Part shown: positions 11,919-23,100 of the stretch, in pieces
Numbering within the stretch: the stretch's first letter is position 1
Layout: each line of letters begins with the position of its first letter
NCBI GenBank assembly: GCA_947685225.1
Contig: CANTUV010000010.1
Location: 5,518,001-5,582,000 of the forward strand
From: Garcia nutans
Lineage: Eukaryota; Streptophyta; Magnoliopsida; Malpighiales; Euphorbiaceae
Length of the DNA: 64,000 nucleotides
Direction: 5' to 3'
Translations under genes and position numbers: made by a program
The notes under the pieces: generated by a model
What the model saw: only the letters and a program-made list of their open reading frames with translations
The model's database searches: none
What the model was told of the DNA's origin: nothing

Positions 11919-14414
11919 TTTTTAAATAATTTCTTCAAAAAATATAAGAAAATAAGAATATTTTCAAAAATATCCATTTTTTAAAATATTTTATTTTTTA
12001 ACTTTTTTTTGAATCTTATGTTTTTTAACTTTTAATTTCAAAAAGTATTTCATTACCAAATTATACATTTAGTATAAAAAATTATGAATGTTAAAAAATA
12101 TGTAAATGACTATTTAAATAATAACTTTATCTTATTCAGATTATAATTAATTTTATCTTATTTATATTATAGTTGTAATTTTTTAATTATATATTTTTAT
12201 CTTAAATTTATATATGCCTGTATATAAATTCATCATGAGTGGTGTTTATAGCATAACTTATATGAAATAAAAAACTTTTATATTCTTCTATTTATTTGTT
12301 ATTCATATTTATTTATTTATTTCTCTATATTTAAAGATAATGAAGGATTTTTTAAAAAAACTCAAAAATGATATGTAGTATGTTTTTTCCAAAATTTAAA
12401 TCAGCCCAAAACAAGCCCTGTGATTGAAAGTGAACACTCATTGCTATGGCCTATGAGTGAATGATTAGTGATTTCCCTCAAAAAATAATTATCTATAAGA
12501 TGCAATTAAAGTGAATAAAAAAAATTATTTAGTTGCATCAAAGGTAATTCTTGAATATACAAAATCCGGATGCAAATAAATATATGTCTAAATTTATATG
12601 AAAAAAGAATTGAAATTAATTTTTAAAATAAATATATAAGGTATTTTGAAAATATCTATGACAAATAAAAACATTATAAAAATTAATATCATCAATTGAT
12701 AAATTCAAATAAAAAATAATTTAACTAGAACTAGATATTGAAATTTATGATATAATTTAAAACTTAAAGCTATCCTAATTAGACAAATTTGAGCTACAGG
12801 TGTGCAATCAATGCATAGAGATGGTGACATGCGCCGGCCAGCTTTCGCTTATCCAATTCTCTTCTTTCCTGTCTTACACTAAAATACAAGGTTATCTTCT
12901 ACGGATCAAATGTCAAATTTTTTTACTTTAATTTTTTCACTTTGAATGACATCAATCTACAGTGGTTAAAAGTTAAAATGGTTAATTATTTATCTACAGT
13001 AGTTTCATATTAATTATTTATCTACAGTAGTTTCATATCTTATAAAATTGAAGAAGATTAAAATAGAGAGAGATTGATGGAATTAAAAGTTATCTTATTA
13101 TAGTAAGCAAAGAACAGAAAAAAGGATTCTAAATAAGGAAAGGTAATGATGTAACTGACACCTGACAAATGTGGGGAACATGCAAAAAGCTCAGGTGTGT
13201 TGGGAAACTCATTATCCCTAAACATATACCAAAACCAACCATTCTTTAATGGCTGGACTACTCTTTGTATTGTACATTTCATTCTTTTTTTATTTTACTA
13301 CATCATAAATTTTAATGTCCTTTCCCCCAACTCTATTTTGTAAATTTTTTTTTCTTGGTTGGAATTCAATCATTCACCATTACACTTCCTCTTCCATTTT
13401 AATTAAATTTCTTATCTTCATTTTTCATTAAAATGTAATAATTTTCTTTTTTTTTCAGAATATTTTAGATCGATTTATATGTTCATAAAGTTTAAAACTA
13501 AATTCTCTTTTTAAATGAATCTGAAATTGATTTTCTTTTTAATCTAACTTGTATATGCATAAATTATTTTTCCTATGTTAATTTTAAGATTGAATTGAGA
13601 TTATGATAAGATAATGAGGGTGGGGAATAAATTAATTCTATATTATTAACGGTGGATAATAATATAAATTTTCTTTAGATTAAAGAATTTGAGATGTATC
13701 TACATCAGCTACATTGCTAAATACAATTAAGAGACAGTAGATGACAATATACAACACATAAAGCTGATTTTGAGTGCTCTAATTGTCTTGATGATTAATT
13801 TAATTGATTTTTCATTTTATATTATTTATTTGGAGTATGCCAGGCTCTATATATATTTAGTGTTAGATTATTATGTATTTTCGTATATAGTCAATTTCTT
13901 GATATTTTTCTATGTGAAAATAAATCAATATCTTTCTTAGTACTGTATAGCAAGATCTTAATGATGATATCTCAACAACATGCCCTCTTCAACTAATGTT
14001 ACAGTTAACCTAATTTAACAAGGACCATAACACTAAAACTAATCATAATAACAAATAGAATTAATAATTGAACTAAACTGATAATTAAAACCATTCTAAA
14101 CATGATAATTAATTAATTCATACATAGATTATTATATGGACACAGATATAAAAAATCACAAAAGATAAGACAAAATTAATTAATTAATTAAGAAGGGTAC
14201 TCAGCACTTAATTCGAGTCGTATAGTACTACTGAGAAATCTTCATTAATTTGCGAGACTATATCTCTCTACAAATTAATTCCAATCAATCTTCACTTTAA
14301 TCTCTGATGACCCCATGCATAATCAAATATTTAGTTAACTTCTATCCATGGTTTTCTGGTGCCTGAAAATGCAGCTCAAGAAAGTTCTAATTATAACAAA
14401 AATCAACTAATTAA
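11919..14414. other. Intergenic; 28-bp tandem repeat, no gene seen
   Basis: A/T-rich sequence. A perfect 28-bp tandem duplication occupies 12983-13010 and 13011-13038. The part next to 14414 should hold the 3' end of the zinc-finger transcript at 14415-15068. No open frame here has recognisable protein features. Confidence 0.5.
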
Positions 14415-15068
14415 TTAGAAACAACCGAGTCGAAGCTCCAAATCAAGAACCTCCTTTGGATCTTTGCACCCTATCTCCAAGTCCAAGCTTATAACTTCAT
14501 TTTTCTTCTTCAAAACATCAAGCTCACATTTTTGTGAAAAATCCTTAATATTATTGTTGAATTCTTCAACCCCAAGATCATTACTTCTCATGCTTTTCTT
14601 CATCTTCTTCTTTCCAAAATCTTGACTACGAGGACTTTCAAGATTTGATTTCTTATTCTCATGGTAAGATAGTGCTGAAGAGAAAGAAGTAGCAGTGAAA
14701 GATGGTAGAGAGTAATTATGAGGGTAATTAACAGGTAACATTTTATTAGTAGGTGAATAAGGAGACGAAGAAGATGATGATGATAAAGAAGTTGATGAGT
14801 AAGGAAAATTAGAATTAGGGTTAGGGTTAGGGTTTGGGTTAGCGTTAGCGTTAGCGTTAGCGTTTGGACAATCAAAAACCCATGAAGGTAATTGTATCAA
14901 CATAGCTCTATCTCTTCTATGAACATTCATGTGACCTCCAAGAGCTTGAGCTGAGTTGAATTGTCTTTTGCAAAAACTACATGTGTAGTTTCTTTGAGGC
15001 CATAAAACCCCACTTGATAATGAATTGTTATTGTCTCCTTCATTTCCTAAGCAATTAGTCCTCTCCAT
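14415..15068 (-). CDS. SUPERMAN/RABBIT EARS-like C2H2 EAR repressor
   Basis: Intronless frame of 217 residues. I take the ATG at 15066-15068; the frame extends a few codons upstream without another ATG. The finger LWPQRNYTCSFCKRQF...QALGGHMNVHRRDRA lies near residues 22-54. A tryptophan/proline lead-in (WPQRNY) and HMNVHRRDRA are typical of the SUPERMAN, RABBIT EARS and ZFP10/11 group. An Asn-Ala/Asn-Pro dipeptide repeat (about residues 70-90) and a poly-Ser tract follow. Two EAR-like motifs sit near the end: VISLDLEIG and the terminal LDLELRLGCF. The expected role is nuclear, DNA-binding repression in floral or lateral-organ development; the exact orthologue is not certain. Pyrimidine-rich sequence on the minus strand just upstream is probably the 5' untranslated region. 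Confidence 0.9.
   Translation of the reverse strand: MERTNCLGNEGDNNNSLSSGVLWPQRNYTCSFCKRQFNSAQALGGHMNVHRRDRAMLIQLPSWVFDCPNANANANANPNPNPNPNSNFPYSSTSLSSSSSSSPYSPTNKMLPVNYPHNYSLPSFTATSFSSALSYHENKKSNLESPRSQDFGKKKMKKSMRSNDLGVEEFNNNIKDFSQKCELDVLKKKNEVISLDLEIGCKDPKEVLDLELRLGCF
14816..14866 (+). repeat. Telomere-like microsatellite inside a coding region
   Basis: The plus strand reads as consecutive TTAGGG/TTTGGG and then TTAGCG hexamers. On the minus strand it encodes the Asn-Pro and Asn-Ala dipeptide repeats of the SUPERMAN-like protein. A hexamer period means that length changes keep the frame. Confidence 0.85.
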
Positions 15069-15171
15069 ATGCTTATAAACCAAAATTAACCTATTTCATT
15101 AAAAGATGAAAAATCAAAACAAATTTACGAAAAAAGAACAATTAAGAGAAGAAGAAGGAGAAGAAGAAGAA

Positions 15172-15241
15172 GAAGACAGAGAAGAGAGAATTAATGGTGA
15201 GTGAAAGAAGACAGAGAAGAGAGAATTAATGGTGAGTGAAA
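15172..15241. repeat. 35-bp tandem duplication in the 5' flank of the SUPERMAN-like gene
   Basis: Two adjacent identical 35-bp units, 15172-15206 and 15207-15241, beginning GAAGACAGAGAAGAGAG, lie just upstream of the gene in the GA-rich (minus-strand CT-rich) leader. They sit about 105 bp from the start codon, so they probably fall in the 5' untranslated region or core promoter. Confidence 0.85.
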
Positions 15242-15567
15242 GTTGAAATAAAAGGTGATGATTCAAGTGGTAGGGTACTAACCTGGGAAATGAGTGATAC
15301 CATAAATGGATATTGCTTAGCCAATGTAATATAGAAAGTTAGTGTGAGAGTGTTGGTTCCTTTTTGCTAAATGTATAGGAGATCTAGTACTAGATATGTT
15401 AGCTTGTAGCATTTAACGTTTACATGTCAAGTAACTTTTCAAGACAAAGAGAACTAAGGTTATGTCAATGTGTACACCAAGGATGTCTTGTTATTGTTGA
15501 TAGGATCTAATCCCATGATAGACATTAAATAACATTATACATGAACAGTGAAAATTAATTAATAAAG

Positions 15568-15897
15568 TAGAGATGAGTATAGATCGGTTTGGTCGAGTTT
15601 TAGGAGTTTGCTGTACCGATCACCATAGGTTAAGTTAGAGAAATTACCTTTTAAAATCGACTAATTAAAAGAAGAAAAATTTAGAAAATCAACTACCATC
15701 CATGAGATTCAGTCAGTTTCGTTGTATTGGATAAATTTTAACTTGTAAATATATAAATTGAAATTGAATCAATAATATTATTTATCAGAATTTTATACCA
15801 AAAATGAAAAATTCAATTGATTTAAATCCATATAATCGATTGAATTAATCAGAATAATAATGGGATTGGGTCGAATTGACTTATTTGCTCATCCCTA
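15568..15897. mobile_element. hAT-like MITE, 330 bp
   Basis: It starts TAGAGATGAG. Its end, reverse-complemented, starts TAGGGATGAGCAAA. Both ends then carry GGTTTGGTC/GACCCAATCC-type segments that pair imperfectly. TAGGGATGAGC-type ends are common in plant hAT MITEs. The flanking 8-mers (TAATAAAG and CAAATAAG) match only partly. Non-coding. Confidence 0.5.
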
Positions 15898-17186
15898 CAA
15901 ATAAGTAGGAGTTATTGGGGGTAGTAATTAGATTATTAAGTCTGATATTTATGATTGATTGGATATTGAATTATTAATTAGGTTATTAATTCTGTTTTTT
16001 TATGATTGATTGAGTGTATGCTTGCTAGTAAAAAAGAGTTAGGAAAAATTTTTGATGTAGGAAATTAAGATGTGACGATCGAAAATTGATTAGATGGATA
16101 AGATTGTATTTATTTTTTATTCATTGGAAATTGACTGTTTATCTATATATTGTACTATTAAATAGGTATCAATTGGCAAAGTTACTTTTAACTTTTGCGA
16201 AAAAAAAAAAAGGAAGAGATTTTGAGAAAATTAAACCTCAACGTTTCAATTTCTTGCGAAAATTAACTCCGCATGGGTTATTAATAGAGGAAAATTTCTC
16301 ACCATAAAAAAAATCTGTTTAACAAGAAAGCTCAAACAGTGGTTGTAGTTGGTCAGGAGTCTGCCTCTTAAAATGCAAGAAAAAGCCCTCTAACTCTCTA
16401 AAATTAGCTCAACAAAGGTTGTAAGATGGGATATTATATAAGTGAAAGCTTGGATTTGAATTTTGAAAGCATGCTTCCAGCACCAGAAAAAAAAAAAAAA
16501 AAAAAAAAAAGAAGAAACCACAAATTTTTATTTTTTCTACCTTTATTCCTTGTCAATCGCAAAATTTTAGATACGAGAAAACGTAAAAAATTCAGTAGAA
16601 AGGTGGGATTGTTATAATAAACCTAATATAGTTGCATGAGATCATGCATTGTTCACCTTCTTCAATGCCATTTTTTTCTTCAAAATTTCATTTTTACATT
16701 GCTTTAACTTTTTATACAATTTTTTATCTACAAAAATATTAATTATTTTACATTTTTACGACATATCAAATATACCAAAAATTTGCTGAATATATACTCA
16801 GCATACATTAAAAATATATAAAAAATAAACTATATATTCTTAAAAAAAATATTTTATGTTCACAGTATATTTATAATTTTTTCCTTTTAAGATATTTTTA
16901 TAAATTTTCCTTCATAAGTTACATGGAACATCCTCATACTCACTATAGCTTTTGCATTTTCAGCCCTTCTTGTTAGGAGATAAGTAAAATTACACTAGAT
17001 GTTAGTGAACTAGCAATAAACTTACAGTTGCTAGAATTACTTTTTCTTTTTCATTTTAGCAGGAGAAACTGACTAATTGATCTGGATTAACCTTAGAGAA
17101 AACTTTGGTTGCCTAACCTATATCGCCCACAACTCCATTCCGAGTTAACTTCTAAACTAGATGGAAAAGAAAAACTATAAGTTACA
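15898..17186. other. Intergenic, 3' flank of the myosin gene
   Basis: Runs of A (16488-16510) and A/T-rich sequence. The right part should carry the 3' untranslated region of the minus-strand myosin gene. I could not place a polyadenylation signal with confidence. No other gene seen. Confidence 0.45.
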
Positions 17187-20100
17187 TCAGAAGTAGTCAT
17201 CAAATGCCCCCTTTTTATCACCTTTCCACTTCCCAGAACCTGCATAATGCAACCACAAGGAGAAAGATACAAGACATCATCACAATCAGTACTCTGTATG
17301 AACAAAACTGACAACACTTTGAATTGTAACTTTCTTCATCTACGGAGAAATCATAACAAAACTGAATGAATTGCGGAATCATGTGACCGTTTTCCCTAAA
17401 TAGAGAATGCAATGACAGAGAACTTTTTCAGCATGGGCTTAGTTGCAGATCCTTAACTGCGAATACAGTTTACAACAAGAAAACTAACCTGAATTTTCTG
17501 TTGAAACATCCTGAACTATCAACTCGGAGGAGAATTCATCTGAGGGTGGAGATGAAACTGGAGCTGGAAAAGAGAACTCAAAGTCATCGGATGAGGCTTC
17601 AGAGATATCAGAAGCAACATCAACTCGAACATCTGAGCCAATGGATTCTGAAGTTGAAGCCGTGGTGTTCAAGACCATTTTCAGCTCTGAAAATTGCTCC
17701 GATATGCAATATAGCATCCTGAGCCACACTAGATCAAGTCTAGCATTAGTTAAACATGAGATTTGATTGTCATGATTCATATGGATATATTATTGCAGAT
17801 ACTAAACAAGCCATGGCCAGTTGGTTGCATTGCATTCATATGTATGTATAGTGAAGGTATCGTCCAGGCCGCAGCATGTTGAACTCTATAAATGAAGTCC
17901 AAAAGTAAAACTACAAAATTTGGAATCCCAAGGTTATACCTCTCAAAGTTTTCAACACCATTACCTGTTCAAAGAGTCTTGAAGTTGGCGAACTCTTCTT
18001 TCAGTTTCTTTTAGTTTCTTGCGTCTTTTTTCACTTAATTCCAGGGCTTCAGCATATCTCCTTTCAGAATCATTAGCTCTTTGTTTTTCAGCTCTCAATA
18101 ATGTCTATGTAAATAAAAATAAGCCCCCACATTAGAACTAGACATTTTCAATTCAGGAACTAATTTTAATATTTCACAATAACATGAGAAATGTCAACAC
18201 AAATAGAAAAATAGCAAACTGGAATAAAAAAAAGTCTTCCTGGTATATTTATACCTCCATTGAGGTACTTTCTCATAACCTGCTCATGAAATAAGCCCAG
18301 ATAAGTTCAAAGACAGACTTTAGACTTATTTCCCTAATAGCCAAATTTCTTTCTACCGGATTGTTATACTATTTTTAGAATAATATTTTCTCCCTTAGGG
18401 TCATACACTAAGATGATCTTGCTACTACTTACCTCATCCAATAAGTAATGATTAGCCTTGCTCTTGATTTGAATAGCATTTTAACTGCAAATTCATATGT
18501 TATATTACTCAATATTTTTTCTAGTCCCTCCAACTTAACTTATCCTTAAAACTACGATATGTGAAGATTGATGGAACATCTCAAGAGGATAAGCTATATC
18601 ACCATCACCTCTAGGTTCTGAAATTCTGCACTTAGAGTCTCAGCATCGTTGTCAAGTGGCAAGGCTCCATTTTGTGCAGCTTCACGTTCTTTGAGAAGCA
18701 CTGCATTTGTTTCATCAACTTGGGTTTGCATATTTTTGAGAGACTGCAACAATTTCTTTATCTCTCGCCCTTTTGCTTCTTCCAAATCAATCTGCATGTA
18801 TGATTTTGAAGACCAGTTAGATGCCAAATTTTTTTGATGGCATAAATATTAAGGCACGGTTTTTGAAATCTTTAGGACTTCCATTTTATCCTAGGTGGTA
18901 GGTACCAAGCAAGTGATTATCATCGAGGCATCAAACAATGGCGAAAAAAAGCTGGTCCATACTGCCCTTGAGTTCTAGAAGATGAGTGAAAAAAAGAAGA
19001 GTAATGCGTCTTGTATAAAATGATTAATGTTGATTCACAAAATTCTCACCCTCAATTGTTTTTCTGACTGCAAACGGCATGTGAGTTCCTCCACTTGTTT
19101 TTCAAGTTGGTCTTTTTTTTCCAAGAGAGAACCACTCTCTCCTGCATCCTGAAGAGAATTGGAAATGCATTAGATACAGTAGAGAGAAGGAGGGAGAGGA
19201 GTTGTGGGGAATAGGAAATGGTTGGGAAGGGGAAGAAATAGAAGAAAATATTTCAAAGAAGTTCATATTTGAATAAATCAATTACACACCCATATCAAGG
19301 GACACTATAAAACAGTATTTGTTTCAGAGAATTTGAGGGCCTTAGGAGATGCCCAACAACTAGCTGTTAGAGGCAGAGGGTCCATAAGATGATACAGGAT
19401 ATTGGATCATAACATCATATAACCATAATATCACAATGTAAACAATTCAAGTGACATGCCATGAAATTAGGTACTTAACAAAACAATGGGCTTTGAATTG
19501 ATAACTTTATCAGAAAAACTGCCATATTGAAGTGGACAGAAGCTTGATACAAAGGAAGTATTGTATACACCCAAAATTTGGAAAAAAAAAAAAGAGAGAG
19601 AGAATGGAAGCATATTTCATTGAGAGGAAAAGTGGGTGAAAAAAAAGGGATGAGATCAGAAGGTTGGTTGTTTTTCAGTTGTGGAAATGATTAAATGGAA
19701 AGAAGTATGTGCTGTCATTCTATCAGTTAGGTCCTCCTGCATCAATCTGCTCAAAATAGGGGGACTAGTGGGGAAAATTGGAACTTCCATTAACTTTCCA
19801 TGCCCATATCATTTGATATAGAAGTATACATCATTTGGCTTGTCCTCAGATAAAAAGATTTATGTGCATTCCTTAGATTCTCTTCCTAACCAAACAGACT
19901 GAAGGAGAGATATGTTCCCTCCTTTCATTTTTTAATTTTCCTTCCTCATTTTCTTTTCCTCCAATGAAAAAGCTTACAAAAGAAGAGCCTAAAGAACTCA
20001 ACTTCAACACTTCTCGCAGCCAACCAACATTTGAATAGGATAGCAGAACTTTTCTGGTGGATGAAATGATATTTGAACTTTGTCACCAATTCATCTCCAC

Positions 20101-23100
20101 CAGAAATCCCTTTTCAACTTCTATATCTCGCTGCCGCAGAAATGAGGATGAAACATAGAAACACAAAATATATTGAAGAGTTTGATAAAAACACTATGAT
20201 CAAAGTCCAATTCCCACTTCAATATATATACTTTCAGTTCTGTAAATAACAGAACATATACTGACTCCAGTTACATTGCAAACAATACCCTCACAGCAAC
20301 CCAAAACACTACCAGCATATATATTTTGTACGCAACCCAGAAATGGATCATAAGTTGGAGATGAAGATAAAAAAAATTTACTATTACTGGAGCATACATG
20401 CTTCGAAAATGTCATAACATTTTTTTTGAGTATAATTGATAAATTACCTTTAACATGAGAAGCTAACTTGGGTACGGAAGCAAGATGTACATGGTCACAG
20501 ACAGAGAGTTCATGTTATAGACTTGGAAACTTATCTCATTGCGAGAGTAATAGGTGCTTTACCAAGCCCAAAATTAAACAAAAATAAGGCTAAAGTTGTT
20601 TCCATAAGCACTAGGGAATCATAACCAAATTATATGCATGTTGATTGGATAGTTCCGAGGGCACACCAAAAACCCAGACAAAACAATAATAAAATACGAA
20701 TCAGCTTTAAACTTCAGATCATATATTGAGACCTACCATATCTATGTGTGCAAGCTCTCCACTAGTGGTCCTCCAACTACACTGTGAAGCTTGTGAAGCA
20801 AATGATGATTCCTTAAGCTTCTTATAGCGTGAAACAGCAGAATGGGAGCGCCAATATGCCTGCAAACATTTATTTCAAGTAACGATAAGTTTGACAGAAC
20901 ATGATAAACAAATAGATATGCCATTGCAAAGGAGAACAAATAAGCTAGGTGCTAACCTGGATGGAAGTTGCTGCCTTGGCTTGCTCTCTAAATCTGAATT
21001 CATTACGTGCGGCCATTGCTCTTATACCAGCTTGCAAGATAACTGCAGAGGATTGCATCCCATTATATGACCTTTTGGCATATTGTCTACGCAAATTCTT
21101 CTGAATTTTGACAGCAGCTTCATTCCGTCTCATGTCCTTGAACAAATTGCGACCGAGTTTTCCTGGAATAACAGTAATGCTAATGTGAAAAAGAAAAAAC
21201 TAGGGTAACCAACTGATTTTAAGCCCTTAAATAAAATTCACATACAAAATAAATGGCCAGATTTGAATATATCAGCTGAGAAATTCAGCTGCACTGAGAA
21301 TTTTTACATTAGTATAAGAAAAAGGTTTCATTATTGCCAAAGGACTCACCTCTCCATCGAGATTGTATATGAATAGAAGCCTGCCGCATGAGAACATATT
21401 GTTTACGAGTAGCATGAGTTTTAACGTGCCTCTGAATAACTGTTGCTGAGCTGCGAAGAACTCTTGCTCTGTGTGCATCTAATTCGGCCATCTGACCAAC
21501 TCTTAGGAAAACCTTTGTTTTCCCCAACTGCAAAGCCATCTATGGATTGTAACACATATATGGGCAGGGTACATAGGATATTAAAGGATAAATGAGCAAT
21601 AAAAAGTAAGTATTATTTTGGTTTTCATAGGTATTTTAAACTTCCTATTTAATAGAACACAAATGAAGAAAACAGCACGAGACTTATCTGTTAGGAAGTC
21701 ATAAGTCAATAACAATCAAAAGTTCTCAATTTTGCAGAATAATATGGGTCAATGTTGATATCAGGACTGAGGTCTGTATGCACATCTGGATACTGTAATT
21801 CAGAAGCAAAAGAAATAACATGCAGTGGTATTTTTTGTGGATAATGGTTCTAATACTACCTGATACCCTGTGAGCTCCATCTTTTCCAGAATCCATTTGC
21901 ATGCCACCCTCTCTTCATAGCTGGGCATAAATGAAATGATTTCAAAAGTACCAGTGAGCAAGTCTCAGCAGAACCTTTGAAGCAGGCCAAGGGAAAATAT
22001 GAAAAACTAAATATATTTAGTGTTGAATGTGAAGTTATACTTACTTCTCCCTACGAATCTCTGGTGCAAGCATACCAAATCGTTCTACGAATTCAGAAAA
22101 GCTCCTATTAGTAGGGAATCCAGAACACTTAATTCTGATTGCCTCTAGAACTCCCTACAAAAATTAGCAATACATAAAATGTAATATGTAATTATAATAA
22201 TAATAAATAACAACAACAAAAATAATAATAATAATTCAAAGTAAATGAACACTCAACAAAATTCCAAAATTTACTCACACCACAGCGTAGTTGTTGCATG
22301 ACACTGATGCTATCAAATACAGTAGGTTCAAAAGAATTGTTTGGCTTCACACATCTAATGTAGTGGGGCTCTGTAGAATTTAGTATATCCATCAACTGTT
22401 GCAGTTGTTGCTACACAAATTAGAGAATAACATCAGGTTTTATGCTTTAGGAGGCTATGATAATGAATTGCAATGCGGAAAAAAAAATGGTTTGGCCCAT
22501 ATATAAACTACCCCCCAATGCAAACTTTACAAAGTACCAAGGGTGCAAAAGATAAGAGGGTAAGGATACCTTGAAGCGGGAACCAATAGATGAGAACTTT
22601 GATGGTTTGGTCATCTCCTCAGACAATGGTTGAAAGAGCCCTGATACAAAAGAACATTTGGATGCACACAACAAATCCTGATGTTCAGGAACAACATAGT
22701 CTTTGTTTTTGTCCAAAAATTGATCAGACTGATATTGAACCTGAAATGAAAAAATGATAACATCTAAATGCAGGTAAACAAAGTTGTAAACAAAATAACA
22801 CAGTCAAATACAGAAACAATAGCTCACCTCCCCTGCATAGTGAACAATGGTAAATTCTGAGCGAGCCAGTTTTGGCTTAATGAATCTCTTGTGATCTTTG
22901 AAAGTCTGATAAAGTTTCTGAGCAAATGTCTCATGAGTTGATTTTGGAAACATACTGCAAGAAATAATTGTTCATCACATGCAGTCAGTAACCAAACCCA
23001 GCAGCCCTTTCAAGGCAATATCTCTTAACCATAGAATTTTAAAGGCAATTTAAATGCCCTGAGATTGAATTCCTTCAATATCACAGACTAAGGAAAGATA

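Noticed and set aside
14816..14866. Interstitial telomere array
   Set aside because: Only a handful of degenerate hexamers, fully inside a coding frame that they serve; more simply a coding microsatellite than a telomere relic.
14600..14875. 91-codon minus-strand frame rich in Leu/Thr repeats
   Set aside because: It is the shifted-frame shadow of the Asn-Pro/Asn-Ala and Ser tracts of the SUPERMAN-like gene.
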